Assembly (NCBI RefSeq): GCF_029017505.1 | Contig: NZ_JAQGEI010000010.1 | Span: 62,001 to 126,000 of the forward strand | Length of the DNA stretch: 64,000 bases | Source: Sedimenticola hydrogenitrophicus | GTDB taxonomy: Bacteria; Pseudomonadota; Gammaproteobacteria; Chromatiales; Chromatiaceae | Reading direction: 5' to 3' | Shown: piece by piece, positions 21,003 to 30,802 of the stretch | Layout of the letters: each line of letters opens with the position of its first letter | Position numbering within the stretch: the stretch's first letter is position 1 | Made by a program: the position numbers and the translations under genes | The notes under the pieces: model-generated | Told to the model about the DNA's origin: nothing | Databases searched by the model: none | The model's input: the letters and a program-made list of their open reading frames with translations, nothing else

Positions 21003-21641
21003 TCAACCGTTTTCAGGGGCCGGTGATCCGCAATGAAACACCAGCCGCGGACAGCCCTGTTCAATACGGATGCGACTGATTCCCGCATAGGGCAGCTCTA
21101 TCCGGAACAGATGACGCAGGGAGATCTCCAGCACCTGGCCGATGATCATCCGGTTGACACCGCCATGGGCGACGATCAACAGATGCTGGCCTTGATGCAG
21201 CGACTGGATATCCCGCCAGGCCGATGCCACCCGGGATTGAAACCGGGTCATCGGCTCCCCCCCCGGTGGCGGGCAGTCCACGGGGTTGTTCCAGAAGGCG
21301 CCCACCAGTTGGGGCGATTCCCGATACAGGATCTCCGGTGAGCGACCCTCCCAGTCACCAAAGCCGATCTCTTTAAGGCGCTCGTCGAGCGCCATCGGGA
21401 TACCCGCCTTGTGACTCAACTCGGCGGCAAACTGCGCACAACGCAACAACGGCGAGGAGATGATGCGGTCCCAGGGGGCGTGGCCGGCGGTCGCCTCACG
21501 CATCTGCCGCCAGCCGCGATCGCTCAGCGGATCATCACGCCAGCCGCGGAACAGCACACCGCCTTCCGGTTCGCCATGGCGGATCAGATCGATCGTGGTC
21601 GGGCCTGCGCCCGTTTCCGGATCCACTCCCGGCACACTCAC
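21003..21641 (-). CDS. cobC: Alpha-ribazole phosphatase-like histidine phosphatase
   Basis: A 212-residue phosphoglycerate-mutase-fold phosphatase that would remove the phosphate from alpha-ribazole phosphate or cobalamin phosphate. The phosphohistidine motif is LIRHGEPEG, the second catalytic region is [14 protein letters not shown], and [11 protein letters not shown] and [10 protein letters not shown] match the CobC group. The histidine phosphatase family is broad, so the substrate is taken from the operon. It overlaps cobT by 4 bp. Confidence 0.9.
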   Translation of the reverse strand: MSVPGVDPETGAGPTTIDLIRHGEPEGGVLFRGWRDDPLSDRGWRQMREATAGHAPWDRIISSPLLRCAQFAAELSHKAGIPMALDERLKEIGFGDWEGRSPEILYRESPQLVGAFWNNPVDCPPPGGEPMTRFQSRVASAWRDIQSLHQGQHLLIVAHGGVNRMIIGQVLEISLRHLFRIELPYAGISRIRIEQGCPRLVFHCGSPAPENG

Positions 21642-22687
21642 CCCCCGGCCACACCGGCATCGGCAAAGGTCGCCATACGGTTGTGCAGATCACAGGCCGC
21701 GCGCAACAGCGGCACCGCGGTCGCCGCCCCGCTGCCCTCGCCCAGGCGCATGCCCAGGTTCAGCAGCGGCCGCGCGTCCAGCGCCTGCAGCATCAACTGA
21801 TGACCCGGCTCGGCCGATTGATGGGAGAACAGCAGCCACTCCCGCACCTCGGGACGGTGGCGCACCGCCACCAGCGCGGCGGCCGTGGTGATATAGCCAT
21901 CGACCAGCACCGGCAAACCCGCCTGGGCACAGCAGAGGTAGGCGCCGGCCAGGGCGGCGATCTCGAACCCCCCCAGACAACGCAGTGCCTCCAGGGGTTG
22001 ACGGATGAGGTCCCCGTAGCGTTGCAGTGCCCCTCGCAGCAGCGCGGCCTTGTGGGAGACACCCTGCCGGTCGAGACCGGTACCCGGCCCGGCCAGCCGC
22101 TCGGGGTCGACCTCCAGCAGCGCGCAACCCAGCGCCGCCGCGGCCGTGGTGTTGCCGATGCCCATGTCGCCGCCGATAAACAGTTCCGCCCCCTGAGCCA
22201 ATGCCCTGCGGGCAGCGGCACGACCGGCATCCAGGGCGATAGCCAGTTGCGCGGCGGTCATGGCATCCTGATGCTGCAGATTGGCGGTGCCCGCCCCGGC
22301 GCGATGGCTGATGACACCGGGCAGATCCGCCGGTTCGGCCACGGTGCCGACATCGACCACTTCCAGGGTGGCGCCGAGGGAGTCCGCCAACACGCTGATA
22401 GCAGCACCACCGGCGGAAAAATTGGCCACCATCTGTACGGTGACCTCCTGTGGAAAGGCGGAAACCCCGGAAGCGGCAACCCCATGATCGCCGGCAAACA
22501 CCGTTATCCACACCTTGTCCACCCGGGGTGACTCCCGGCCCTGCAGGACCGCCAGGCGGATTGCCAGCGACTCCAGCATGCCCAGCGATCCGGCCGGCTT
22601 GGTCAGCTGCAGTTGCCGCGCTGTCGCGATACCGCTATAGGTCCGGTCCGGTACCGCTACCGGGTCATTCAGCCAGTCTGGTTTCAA
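21638..22687 (-). CDS. cobT: Nicotinate-nucleotide:dimethylbenzimidazole phosphoribosyltransferase
   Basis: A 349-residue enzyme activating 5,6-dimethylbenzimidazole to alpha-ribazole phosphate. It shows [40 protein letters not shown], the GGAAISVLA turn, [18 protein letters not shown] and, near the C-terminus, [14 protein letters not shown] with the catalytic Glu. It overlaps cobU upstream and cobC downstream by 4 bp each. The base it uses is supplied by BluB, encoded divergently. Confidence 0.95.
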   Translation of the reverse strand: MKPDWLNDPVAVPDRTYSGIATARQLQLTKPAGSLGMLESLAIRLAVLQGRESPRVDKVWITVFAGDHGVAASGVSAFPQEVTVQMVANFSAGGAAISVLADSLGATLEVVDVGTVAEPADLPGVISHRAGAGTANLQHQDAMTAAQLAIALDAGRAAARRALAQGAELFIGGDMGIGNTTAAAALGCALLEVDPERLAGPGTGLDRQGVSHKAALLRGALQRYGDLIRQPLEALRCLGGFEIAALAGAYLCCAQAGLPVLVDGYITTAAALVAVRHRPEVREWLLFSHQSAEPGHQLMLQALDARPLLNLGMRLGEGSGAATAVPLLRAACDLHNRMATFADAGVAGG

Positions 22688-23211
22688 AGTGGTTCCCCTT
22701 TAAGTGTCAGTGGCAGGCCTGCCACGGTGAATATCACGCGGTCACAGAGCTGGGCCAGGCGCTGATGCAGCCAACCGGACTCGTCCTGAAAACGCCTGGT
22801 GATCTCGCCCAGCGGCACGATGCCGAGTCCCACCTCGTTGCTGACCAGGATCAGCTCGCCCGGCAAATCCGGCACGACCGACAACAACGCCTCGGTCTGT
22901 TCCTGAAAGTGCCGACCGTCATCCAGCAGCAGGATATTGGAGAGCCAGAGGGTCAGGCAATCGACCAGCAGCAGTTGTCCGCCAGTGCAGTGCTGGCGGA
23001 GGGTGGCGGCGAGATTCAACGGCTCCTCGATCAGCTGCCAGTGCTCGGGACGACGTTCCCGGTGCCGCCTGATGCGCCGCTCCATCTCCAGATCTTCATC
23101 TACCAGTGCCGCCGTGGCGACATAGATAACCCGACCGGACGACTCCGTTGCCAGTCGTTCCGCCAAGGCGCTCTTGCCTGAGCGGGCGCCCCCGAGAATC
23201 AGCTGTTTCAC
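22684..23211 (-). CDS. cobU: Adenosylcobinamide kinase / adenosylcobinamide-phosphate guanylyltransferase
   Basis: A 175-residue bifunctional enzyme, first gene of the cobalamin operon. The P-loop is [32 protein letters not shown] holds the guanylylated His region, and [12 protein letters not shown] and [25 protein letters not shown] are family signatures. The length is standard. The promoter is expected in 23212-23310. The B12 riboswitch in that gap is on the opposite strand and belongs to bluB, so no riboswitch was seen for this operon. Confidence 0.95.
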   Translation of the reverse strand: MKQLILGGARSGKSALAERLATESSGRVIYVATAALVDEDLEMERRIRRHRERRPEHWQLIEEPLNLAATLRQHCTGGQLLLVDCLTLWLSNILLLDDGRHFQEQTEALLSVVPDLPGELILVSNEVGLGIVPLGEITRRFQDESGWLHQRLAQLCDRVIFTVAGLPLTLKGEPL

Positions 23212-23311
23212 GCCATGCTTACCCGTTGGATCAAAAAGCGCCCATTATGGAGGCCAAATAATCGAAGGTAAACTTGAAACGCAAATCATGTAGAATCCCG
23301 GTTCCATACAA

Positions 23312-23485
23312 CTTCAGGTGCCCGGCCGGTTTGCGGCCGGGAGAATCGGGAAAGCGGTGAAACTCCGCTACGTGCCCAACGCTGTAATGGGGATTTTACG
23401 GGTGGACCTGTCTGGTCAGCCACTGGTCGCTTTGGCCGGGAAGGTATTCGTAAAAGTTGATCCTGAGTCAGAAGACCGGCCTGAA
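23312..23485 (+). promoter_or_regulatory. Cobalamin riboswitch upstream of bluB
   Basis: The plus strand carries the ordered B12-aptamer landmarks: AGGTGCCC at the P3 entry, GGGAGAATCGGGAAAGCGG, the B12-box-like ACTCCGCTACGTGCCC, GCTGTAATGGGGA, and the closing CTGAGTCAGAAGACCGGCC. About 60 nt separate it from bluB, ending in AAGGGG just before the ATG. No T-tract terminator is seen, so control is probably at translation initiation. In the family, adenosylcobalamin or related corrinoid binding lowers expression. Confidence 0.92.
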
Positions 23486-23544
23486 GCCCAATTACGAAGG
23501 ATACCTGGTCACCTATCCTCGGTTTTCCAGCCAAGGGGAATATC

Positions 23545-24279
23545 ATGGAAAATCAATCTATTGAGCACCAATTCGAGCACGTTTTCAGCAACGCCGAACG
23601 CCATGCGGTGTACAAGGCGATCTACTCGCGCCGCGATGTCCGGGGGCAGTTCAAGCCTGACCCGATTCCGGACGAGATCCTGGCCCGCCTGTTACAGGCG
23701 GCGCATCATGCGCCATCCGTGGGTTTCATGCAGCCGTGGAATTTCCTGTTGATACGCTCCCGGGAGGTCAGGCAACAAGTTCATCAGCTGTTCCTCGAAG
23801 CCAACCGGGAAGCCGAGGCGATGTTCGAAACGGCCGAGAAACGACATATCTACAGTTCACTCAAGCTGGAGGGCATCCTGGAATCTCCCGTAAACCTGGT
23901 GATCACCTGTGACCGGGAACGCGCCGGGCCGGTTGTCATCGGGCGTACCCATGATATGGCCATGGATGTCTACAGCAGTGTCTGTGCGGTACAGAATCTC
24001 TGGCTCGCCGCCCGGGGTGAAGGTGTCGGTGTCGGCTGGGTCAGTATATTTGACCGGTCAAAACTCAAAAAGCTATTGAATCTGCCGGCACAGGTCACCC
24101 CGGTCGCCTATCTCTGTCTGGGCTATGTCGAGCACTTCCTCAGCGAGCCGGAACTGAAGAGCGCCGGCTGGCGGGAGCGGTTGCCACTTCAGGAGCTGGT
24201 CTACTTCGACCACTGGGAGAACAGTCACCCGGAGGAAGAACAGGGATTATTGACAGAACTGGCCAGACCGGCCTATTGA
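23545..24279 (+). CDS. bluB: 5,6-dimethylbenzimidazole synthase
   Basis: A 244-residue nitroreductase-fold enzyme that cannibalises reduced FMN with O2 to yield the lower base of B12. It shows YKAIYSRRDVRGQF at the FMN-phosphate site, LQAAHHAPSVGFMQPWNF, CDRERAGPVVIGRTHDMAMDVYSSVCAVQNLWLAARGEGVGVGWVS, and LCLGYVEHFLSEPEL. It is preceded by AAGGGG and the cobalamin riboswitch. Requiring oxygen, it marks at least a microaerobic lifestyle. Confidence 0.95.
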   Translation: MENQSIEHQFEHVFSNAERHAVYKAIYSRRDVRGQFKPDPIPDEILARLLQAAHHAPSVGFMQPWNFLLIRSREVRQQVHQLFLEANREAEAMFETAEKRHIYSSLKLEGILESPVNLVITCDRERAGPVVIGRTHDMAMDVYSSVCAVQNLWLAARGEGVGVGWVSIFDRSKLKKLLNLPAQVTPVAYLCLGYVEHFLSEPELKSAGWRERLPLQELVYFDHWENSHPEEEQGLLTELARPAY

Positions 24280-24287
24280 TCCGCAAC

Positions 24288-24320
24288 CACCCGGGGGAGG
24301 CGTTCGCCTCTCCCGGGTGC
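24288..24320 (+). terminator. Hairpin after bluB
   Basis: CACCCGGGGGAGG / CCTCTCCCGGGTG form a strong GC stem around a TTCG tetraloop nine bases after the bluB stop. There is no run of T after it, so it is either a weak intrinsic terminator or a transcript-stabilising hairpin. Confidence 0.6.
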
Positions 24321-24390
24321 TCTCTGCACTCCGCCACGGGCCGGCCGGGTCCGTTGATTTCGCGCAAATTTTCACCTTCCCAAGGGACTG

Positions 24391-24567
24391 TCAATAGAAA
24401 CGGATTCGGATATACTCTTGATTGCTTTTATTAATCAGCCTATTTGAGTAATTTATCTTGCGTCGTCAGAAGCAGTACGGTTCCGTTGTTCCATTCGTCT
24501 TGTATCAGGACTGTCTGTTCAGGGGTTAATGCCGCTCATTGTCATTAACCCCGGATAGTTGTTTTTT
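24391..24567 (+). promoter_or_regulatory. hppA leader with promoter and terminator-like hairpin
   Basis: A sigma-70-like pair (CTGTCA, 17 bp, TATACT) lies at about 24387-24415. A perfect 10-bp stem GGGGTTAATG / CATTAACCCC at 24522-24552 is followed within seven bases by GTTTTTT. This has the form of an intrinsic terminator, about 30 nt before the hppA start. It may end a short leader RNA of roughly 140 nt or attenuate hppA. No known riboswitch class was recognised. Confidence 0.55.
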
Positions 24568-24595
24568 ATGTTGAATAAAAAAAACGAGGGGAGAA

Positions 24596-26602
<2,007 letters not shown>

Positions 26603-26725
26603 CCCGGGAAAACGGTGATCCGCGGGTTAGCCCGGATCATGGGGGCGGCGACTGATCTGCTTCGGTCGCCGCGCCTCCCCGGCCCGCCTCCGAGCGCCTC
26701 CTGGAAACCTCTTAAATAGTAATAT

Positions 26726-26888
26726 CTCAAGCTTCGGAGTTCAGTTCCAGACGCTGGGCGGGCCACCCCCTTGCCGGGACCGTCGGAGGCATGGATGCCG
26801 ACGCCGAGCGTACAGGGATGTATTCACAGCGTGTCCCGGAAAGGGGGCGGCCCGCCCTACCGACGCCCTTTGAACTCCGAAACTTGAG
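26726..26888. repeat. Long imperfect palindrome (163 bp)
   Basis: The ends pair as CTCAAGCTTCGGAGTTC and GAACTCCGAAACTTGAG. Inside, GGCGGGCCACCCCCTTGCCGG mirrors CCGGAAAGGGGGCGGCCCGCC, and GGCATGGATGCC forms a centre. It lies between hppA and the RRM gene and has the structure of a non-autonomous repeat or a very large hairpin. The rest of 26603-27047 shows a GC-rich dyad near 26642-26675 and no gene. Confidence 0.7.
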
Positions 26889-27047
26889 GTAAGTTTATTT
26901 ACACAACCTGGCTGCCGGTGCTGCTATATTTCGCATGGTATCCGGACAGGCGGGGCTTTCTCCGACGATGCCGGAACGGGATCTATTTGACCAGAACGTG
27001 GTCAAAGTTATCGACTATGCCTAGCGCGCGCATGCAGGGAGTGGATC

Positions 27048-27500
27048 ATGGACATTTTCATTCGCAGGCTACCCAATGCCACCACCCGGCTCGATCTGAT
27101 GCAGTTTATTACCTCGGCCCTGAAGCCCAAGTGGTATCTGCTGCAGTTCTCGCCCCTCGGTACCCTTGAACATTGTGATATCTGCCGCATCGAGGACCCC
27201 AAACTTGGGCAGGTCGAATACCATGGCATCGCCCATGTTGCCCCCCCGTCCGCCGCCCTCAGCCTGATTCACCGGCTCGACGGCGAAACATTCAAGAGCA
27301 AGCCGGTCGAGGTCCGGAAATTCTTCCGCCGCTCCCTCAAACGGGACAAAAGGGAGCACTCATCCGCGGCACCCAAGGCGCTCCATGAACAGCGCAGGCA
27401 GGATCGCCGGCGGCCTGGAATACACCTGGATTATCTGCATGCCGGAATCACCGGTGATACACGGTCTCCCGGCGGCGGTTTTGCGGCGCTGCCGCACTAG
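27048..27500 (+). CDS. Small RRM-like RNA-binding protein
   Basis: A 150-residue basic protein. Residues 1-80 follow the beta-alpha-beta plan of an RNA recognition motif: MDIFIRRLPNATTRLDLMQFI resembles RNP2 with the first helix, and YHGIAHVAPPSAALSLIHRLDGETFKSKPVEV resembles the RNP1-helix-beta4 end. The aromatic RNP1 residues are not clear, so RNA binding is inferred. The tail is rich in Arg/Lys and probably disordered. A start ATG follows GGGAGTGGATC. It is a single gene with long intergenic regions on both sides. Confidence 0.65.
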   Translation: MDIFIRRLPNATTRLDLMQFITSALKPKWYLLQFSPLGTLEHCDICRIEDPKLGQVEYHGIAHVAPPSAALSLIHRLDGETFKSKPVEVRKFFRRSLKRDKREHSSAAPKALHEQRRQDRRRPGIHLDYLHAGITGDTRSPGGGFAALPH

Positions 27501-27834
27501 TGTAGGCCGCCAGAAATAGCGGAAATATATGCTTAGTCCTAGTTGTAGCGCCGCCAGGCGATAAAGGGCCAATATTTCAGTATTTATAAGTTCCAGTCTG
27601 TTTGGGTAGACCCGGAGTCTGTCGGGATTGACTGAAACGCTCCTTGCCCGCCGCCAGTGTGCTTGCCTGCCTGGCCACCTGTGCCTGACCACGCCATGCG
27701 ACCCGCTCTACGGCGGGGCCGAAGTGAGGCGGGTAATCCGGCACTCCTGTCAAGAAATCCCCCGCCAGGCCGATACAGCCACATATATTTCGCTGGTCTC
27801 ATCGATCTTTTCCCGGCTGTATAGGTAACCGCGT
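27501..27834. other. Intergenic region, no gene seen
   Basis: 334 bp between the RRM gene and the receiver-phosphatase gene. It has several short GC-rich dyads (for example CCCGCTCTACGGCGGG near 27712) but no stem followed by a T-tract. The downstream start has TAGGTAA just upstream. Confidence 0.4.
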
Positions 27835-29625
27835 ATGCCGACAATACCTGAGCCAAGTTTTCCACTGCATCAGCAAGGCAGACGGGACGGGCAGACTGCA
27901 TTGCTCATTGATGAAGCACACAGCCGTAAAACGCTTCGGCCGCTCCTGGAGGCGGCCGGCTATCGGGTACTGGAGACTGCGGACCCAAAGGTGGCGCTGG
28001 ATTATTTCACGACCGAAAGACCGAATATCGTTTTCATCGATCAGGAGATCGCCGGGCAGGATTGCCATCAGGCGGTGAGACGGATGCTTTCGGTCAGGGA
28101 CCGCAAGTTCATCCCGTTTATCTGTTTATCGGCACAGACGGACGAAAAGGCCTACGCGAGCTGCATCGAGTTGGGTGGACACGACTTCCTCACCAAGCCG
28201 GTATCGCCGATTCTGCTGAAAGCCAAGCTGCACTCCTTCGAGCGGGTGCGGCAGATCCATTCGGATGCCATGCGCCTGCACGGCCAGATGCGAATGGACC
28301 AGGAAATGGCGGAGACGGTATTTAACGGTGCGGTGATCGCGGACAATATCAAACGGGACTGCCTGAATACCATTATCAAGCCGGCCGAGCAATTCAACGG
28401 CGATGTGCTGTTAAGCGCCTATGCCCCGTCCAGCGACGTCCACATCCTGTTGGGCGATTTCACCGGACATGGTCTTGCGGCGGCATTCGGTGCGCTGCCG
28501 GCGGCGGAAGTGTTTCGCGCCATGACCGCAAAGGGTTTTTCACCACAACAGATCGTCTCGGGGATCAACCAGAAACTCTACAGCCTGCTGCCGACCGGCA
28601 TGTTTTTTGCCATCCAGTTCATCGCCATCAACCACGATCTCGATTATGTCAAGGTGATAAATTGCGGCATGCCGGACATTCTGCTTCTGGATGGCGCGTC
28701 CGGATCGATCCGCCAGCGCTTCAGCTCTCAATCCTTCCCGCTTGGGATAGCGCCTGATATTGAATATCAGGCGCGGTTTGTCCGCGCGAAGATCACCCCG
28801 GGCGACCGGATATTACTGGTGAGCGACGGTGTTACCGAGGCGCGAAACAGGGACAATGCCTATTTCGGCAAGGCGCGCCTCGAACGGGCCCTGCTCGAAA
28901 AGCGACCCGATGACTCGGCCCTCGACAGCGTCCTCAGCGCGCTTACGGCGTTCTGTGAGGATGCCCCCCAGGACGACGATATCAGCCTTGCGGATATCCC
29001 CTGCGTGCCTGAACTGCTGCCCAGGTGGGCGGAGAAAGGAAACAACTTCTGGCCGATCGCCCCCGCTTCCAGCGCGCCGCTCAAACGCGAAACCGTGCCG
29101 GCAACGGCGGGTGCCGAGGGCGATCCGCTGGAGTTTTCCATCACCCTGCCCGGCAATCGTTTGAACAAGACCGACCCCATCCCTCTGCTTATCAACCATA
29201 TCCAGGAAATGGAGGGACTGCATCGGCATCGTCGGCTGCTGTTTACCCTGCTCAGCGAGCTCTATGTCAACGCGCTTGACCACGGGCTGCTTAATCTGAA
29301 CTCGGAGATAAAGAGTTCAACGGATGGGTTTGCCGAGTATTTTGCCGAACGCGAGAAGCGTCTGCAGCATTTGGATCAGGGGTTCATCAACATCGCTATT
29401 CAGAGTCATAAAACAGCGCAGGGCGGGAAGATAAAAATCCGCGTTGAAGATAGCGGTCCCGGTTTTGATCTTTCGATTATCGACGACTATCTGACGCCGG
29501 AATTGAACAGCCCGAGTGGCCGGGGCATTCAATTACTCCACTCCCTCTGTGATTCGGTAAATTATGAAGAACCGGGAAACAAAGTGGCAGTAGTCTTCTC
29601 CTGGGTCACTGAAGCGGCCATTTGA
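27835..29625 (+). CDS. Receiver / PP2C phosphatase / HATPase fusion regulator
   Basis: A 596-residue partner-switching regulator. Residues 20-140 are a CheY-like receiver with phosphoacceptor D69 (IVFIDQE) and the KPVSP lysine. Residues about 180-390 are a SpoIIE/RsbU-type serine phosphatase domain with LLGDFTGHGLAAAFG, NCGMPDILL and LLVSDGVTEARN. Residues about 430-596 are an RsbW-like HATPase with LLSELYVNALDHG and VEDSGPGFD. In relatives (HsbR of Pseudomonas) such fusions act on an anti-sigma antagonist to control biofilm or motility. No antagonist gene is adjacent here. Confidence 0.9.
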   Translation: MPTIPEPSFPLHQQGRRDGQTALLIDEAHSRKTLRPLLEAAGYRVLETADPKVALDYFTTERPNIVFIDQEIAGQDCHQAVRRMLSVRDRKFIPFICLSAQTDEKAYASCIELGGHDFLTKPVSPILLKAKLHSFERVRQIHSDAMRLHGQMRMDQEMAETVFNGAVIADNIKRDCLNTIIKPAEQFNGDVLLSAYAPSSDVHILLGDFTGHGLAAAFGALPAAEVFRAMTAKGFSPQQIVSGINQKLYSLLPTGMFFAIQFIAINHDLDYVKVINCGMPDILLLDGASGSIRQRFSSQSFPLGIAPDIEYQARFVRAKITPGDRILLVSDGVTEARNRDNAYFGKARLERALLEKRPDDSALDSVLSALTAFCEDAPQDDDISLADIPCVPELLPRWAEKGNNFWPIAPASSAPLKRETVPATAGAEGDPLEFSITLPGNRLNKTDPIPLLINHIQEMEGLHRHRRLLFTLLSELYVNALDHGLLNLNSEIKSSTDGFAEYFAEREKRLQHLDQGFINIAIQSHKTAQGGKIKIRVEDSGPGFDLSIIDDYLTPELNSPSGRGIQLLHSLCDSVNYEEPGNKVAVVFSWVTEAAI

Positions 29626-29644
29626 TCCGATTTCACGACTGCCT

Positions 29645-29690
29645 GTTTCCTATTTGTTCTCTCTCGGCTATAATAGAACCACTAGAGAAC
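29645..29690 (+). promoter_or_regulatory. lexA promoter with two inverted LexA boxes
   Basis: A strong box at 29673-29690 reads GTTCTCTAGTGGTTCTAT on the minus strand (GTTC-N7-GTTC). A weaker one at 29645-29662 reads GTTTCCTATTTGTTCTCT on the plus strand. They are separated by 10 bp and flank TATAAT at 29669-29674, so repressor bound here would block the promoter. The same arrangement recurs at 35141-35186, which argues for a real autoregulatory SOS operator. Confidence 0.75.
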
Positions 29691-29700
29691 AGGGGGCGAC

Positions 29701-30309
29701 ATGATTGAACATCTGACACGCAGACAGCAGGAGATATATGACTACCTGCTAGCCAATCTGGACAAGTTCCCCCACCCCCCGACACTTGATGAACTCTGCA
29801 GCGCCCTGGGACTCAGCTCCAAGGGCTCGTTGCACAAGCAGATTCAGGCCCTGATCGACGCGGGCCTGATAGAGCCGATGAATAACCGTCGGCGCGGCAT
29901 ACGACTCGCCGGTGAGGGGCAGGATGAAACGGAGGGGCTCCCCTTCCTGGGGTATATCGCCGCAGGCCGGCCGATCGAGGCGGTTGAACAACATGAGCGG
30001 GTGCAGGTGCCGGACTTCTTACATTCCGGCCGGCCCTGTTATGTCCTGCAGGTGAAAGGCGATTCAATGATCGAAGAGGGAATTCTCGATGGTGACCAGA
30101 TCATCATCGAACAGCGTGATCATGCACGCAACGGAGAAATTGTCGTTGCCTTGGTGGACGGCAGTGACGCCACGCTCAAACGCATCGAGCAGAAGCCGGG
30201 TTGCGTGATTCTGCACCCCGCCAATTCCACCATGTCACCCATGACCTACGCACCGGATCAGGTGCGGATACAAGGGATCCTGGTCGGCCAGATGAGACGC
30301 TATCACTGA
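29701..30309 (+). CDS. lexA: LexA repressor
   Basis: A 202-residue SOS repressor with self-cleaving protease. The winged helix is residues 1-70 (PTLDELCSALGLSSKGSLHKQIQALIDAG). The Ala88-Gly89 cleavage site sits in YIAAGRP, and the catalytic dyad is Ser122 (GDSMIEEG) and Lys160 (ATLKRIE). The recognition helix (SSKGSLHKQI) differs clearly from the E. coli sequence, fitting the GTTC-N7-GTTC boxes in its own promoter rather than CTGT-N8-ACAG. It is convergent with the SET-domain gene 9 bp away. Confidence 0.95.
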   Translation: MIEHLTRRQQEIYDYLLANLDKFPHPPTLDELCSALGLSSKGSLHKQIQALIDAGLIEPMNNRRRGIRLAGEGQDETEGLPFLGYIAAGRPIEAVEQHERVQVPDFLHSGRPCYVLQVKGDSMIEEGILDGDQIIIEQRDHARNGEIVVALVDGSDATLKRIEQKPGCVILHPANSTMSPMTYAPDQVRIQGILVGQMRRYH

Positions 30310-30317
30310 TAGCGGAG

Positions 30318-30659
30318 CTATGTCGGTTCATAATTGAAAGTAATCTCCTCATTCACTGCAATCCTGACTCTGGCATAGAGATCAAAACCGTCGAATTCGG
30401 CGTTGCCCGGTATCTTGTGATTGAGATACCGCAGGAGATTTTTACCGCTGCGCCCGATTGCATTCGCTTCATCATCCGTATCGTAGACCCAGAGTACGTA
30501 AGTGCCATTCCGGCTCGCGGTCGGGCCGTGATAGGTCCCAATATAGTCGCCCTTTTTCAGTTCCTGCCTGGCAAAAACACCGGTGCCATGAATCTTTGAG
30601 GGAGCCGCATAAACCAACTCCCTGAGTTCACGGTTTCTTACCCGAAGCTGTAATGACAT
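30318..30659 (-). CDS. Small SET-domain protein
   Basis: A 113-residue protein covering a minimal SET methyltransferase fold. It has IHGTGVFARQELKKGDYIGTYHG (the SAM-binding start), RYLNHKIPGNAEF (the NH motif) and VNEEITFNY (the catalytic-pocket Tyr). Bacterial stand-alone SET proteins are sparse and their substrates are mostly unknown; lysine methylation is inferred from the fold. There is no signal peptide. It is downstream of the deacetylase-like gene on the same strand with 143 bp between. Confidence 0.85.
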   Translation of the reverse strand: MSLQLRVRNRELRELVYAAPSKIHGTGVFARQELKKGDYIGTYHGPTASRNGTYVLWVYDTDDEANAIGRSGKNLLRYLNHKIPGNAEFDGFDLYARVRIAVNEEITFNYEPT

Positions 30660-30802
30660 GTCGTCTCCTTCTGCCGATTCTTCATTGTCGGCTCATGCAT
30701 ATCCTTTCCGTATGGGTAACTAATCACCCGGAACATATGGCCCTATTTATCGGGGCATGCCCGGAAACCGGCAATCCACAGTTCAGTCGTCCCGCAATCC
30801 GC

